A DNA stretch of 36,053 nucleotides from contig PXYT01000038.1 in the NCBI GenBank assembly GCA_003023725.1, forward strand, positions 1 through 36,053, given 5' to 3'. Source of the stretch: Sulfobacillus benefaciens. Lineage in GTDB: Bacteria > Bacillota > Sulfobacillia > Sulfobacillales > Sulfobacillaceae. This document shows positions 35,864 to 36,053 of the stretch, piece by piece (the first letter of the stretch is position 1; every line of letters begins with the position of its first letter). Both the position numbers and the translations under genes were made by a program. The notes below the pieces were generated by a model. It saw nothing but the letters and a program-made list of their open reading frames with translations. It made no database searches and was not told the origin of the DNA.

Positions 35864-36053
35864 ATGTCGCACGCTTTATATGAAGAAGGAAGATACCATC
35901 TCACTAGTGAAGGATTTCACCTGATATCCACGCCATTCAACCCCCGTCGTCTATAACAAGGGTTCCAAGATGGCGGGCAAACGGCGCAAGAAGCCTATGA
36001 GCGTTTTGATCCCGGTTTGCATCTCCGGATCTTTGATCACGCGCAAAAGACTC
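35864..36053 (+). pseudogene. Broken gene running off the right edge
   Basis: One frame reads MSHALYEEGRYHLTSEGFHL, then TPFNPRRL, TAA (35954-35956), and continues without stops as QGFQDGGQTAQEAYERFDPG and on to the window edge. The composition on both sides of the stop looks coding. An overlapping frame upstream (35791-35883) could be its N-terminal part after a shift. Family not recognised. Confidence 0.3.

Overview
The window looks like a chromosomal segment of an acidophilic, mixotrophic Gram-positive bacterium of the Sulfobacillus type. This is inferred from gene content and protein style: a red-type form I RuBisCO together with a glyoxylate shunt, a Firmicute-like Rrf2/CysK pair, strong AGGAGG ribosome binding sites, and moderate GC. 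The species was not checked against any database.

Left part (1-14,200) is dense, orderly metabolism. A tRNA-Pro is followed by an NmrA-like NAD(P)-binding gene, then an aceB-aceA-zinc-ribbon operon (malate synthase, isocitrate lyase). Next come cbbL-cbbS (RuBisCO), ended by a strong hairpin shared with the convergent cbbR. On the minus strand cysK-rrf2-cbbR form a tight run, so a cysteine/redox regulator sits with the RuBisCO regulator. A second minus-strand operon holds a B12-binding mutase subunit, a MeaB-type GTPase, an acyl-CoA dehydrogenase and dapB. A seven-helix-like membrane protein of unknown role follows. Carbon fixation, C2 assimilation and acyl-CoA handling therefore lie within 14 kb.

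Middle part (14,200-25,100) is sparse. It has two tRNA-Leu genes with recognisable promoters, a RimJ/RimL-like acetyltransferase, an 8 x 9-bp tandem repeat, and a solitary TnpB element whose two ends can be read by IS608-type rules. Beyond these lie a cyanate lyase gene, a small zinc-ribbon protein missing one cysteine, a large FUSC-type membrane protein and a phosphoribosyltransferase.

Right part (25,100-32,300) is a gene graveyard. It contains a frameshifted and internally deleted tyrosine recombinase, an IS1380-type transposase remnant, a split helix-turn-helix gene, a frameshifted exported protein, and two stretches rich in nested inverted repeats that may be orphan structured RNAs, possibly left by RNA-guided transposon nucleases. 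A few apparently intact small genes (an acetyltransferase, a 73-aa protein, an exported 167-aa protein) survive among them. The window ends with an intact, translationally coupled pair of MutS-like ATPases lacking mismatch-recognition domains; this pair and the structured-RNA stretches are the best candidates for something undescribed.
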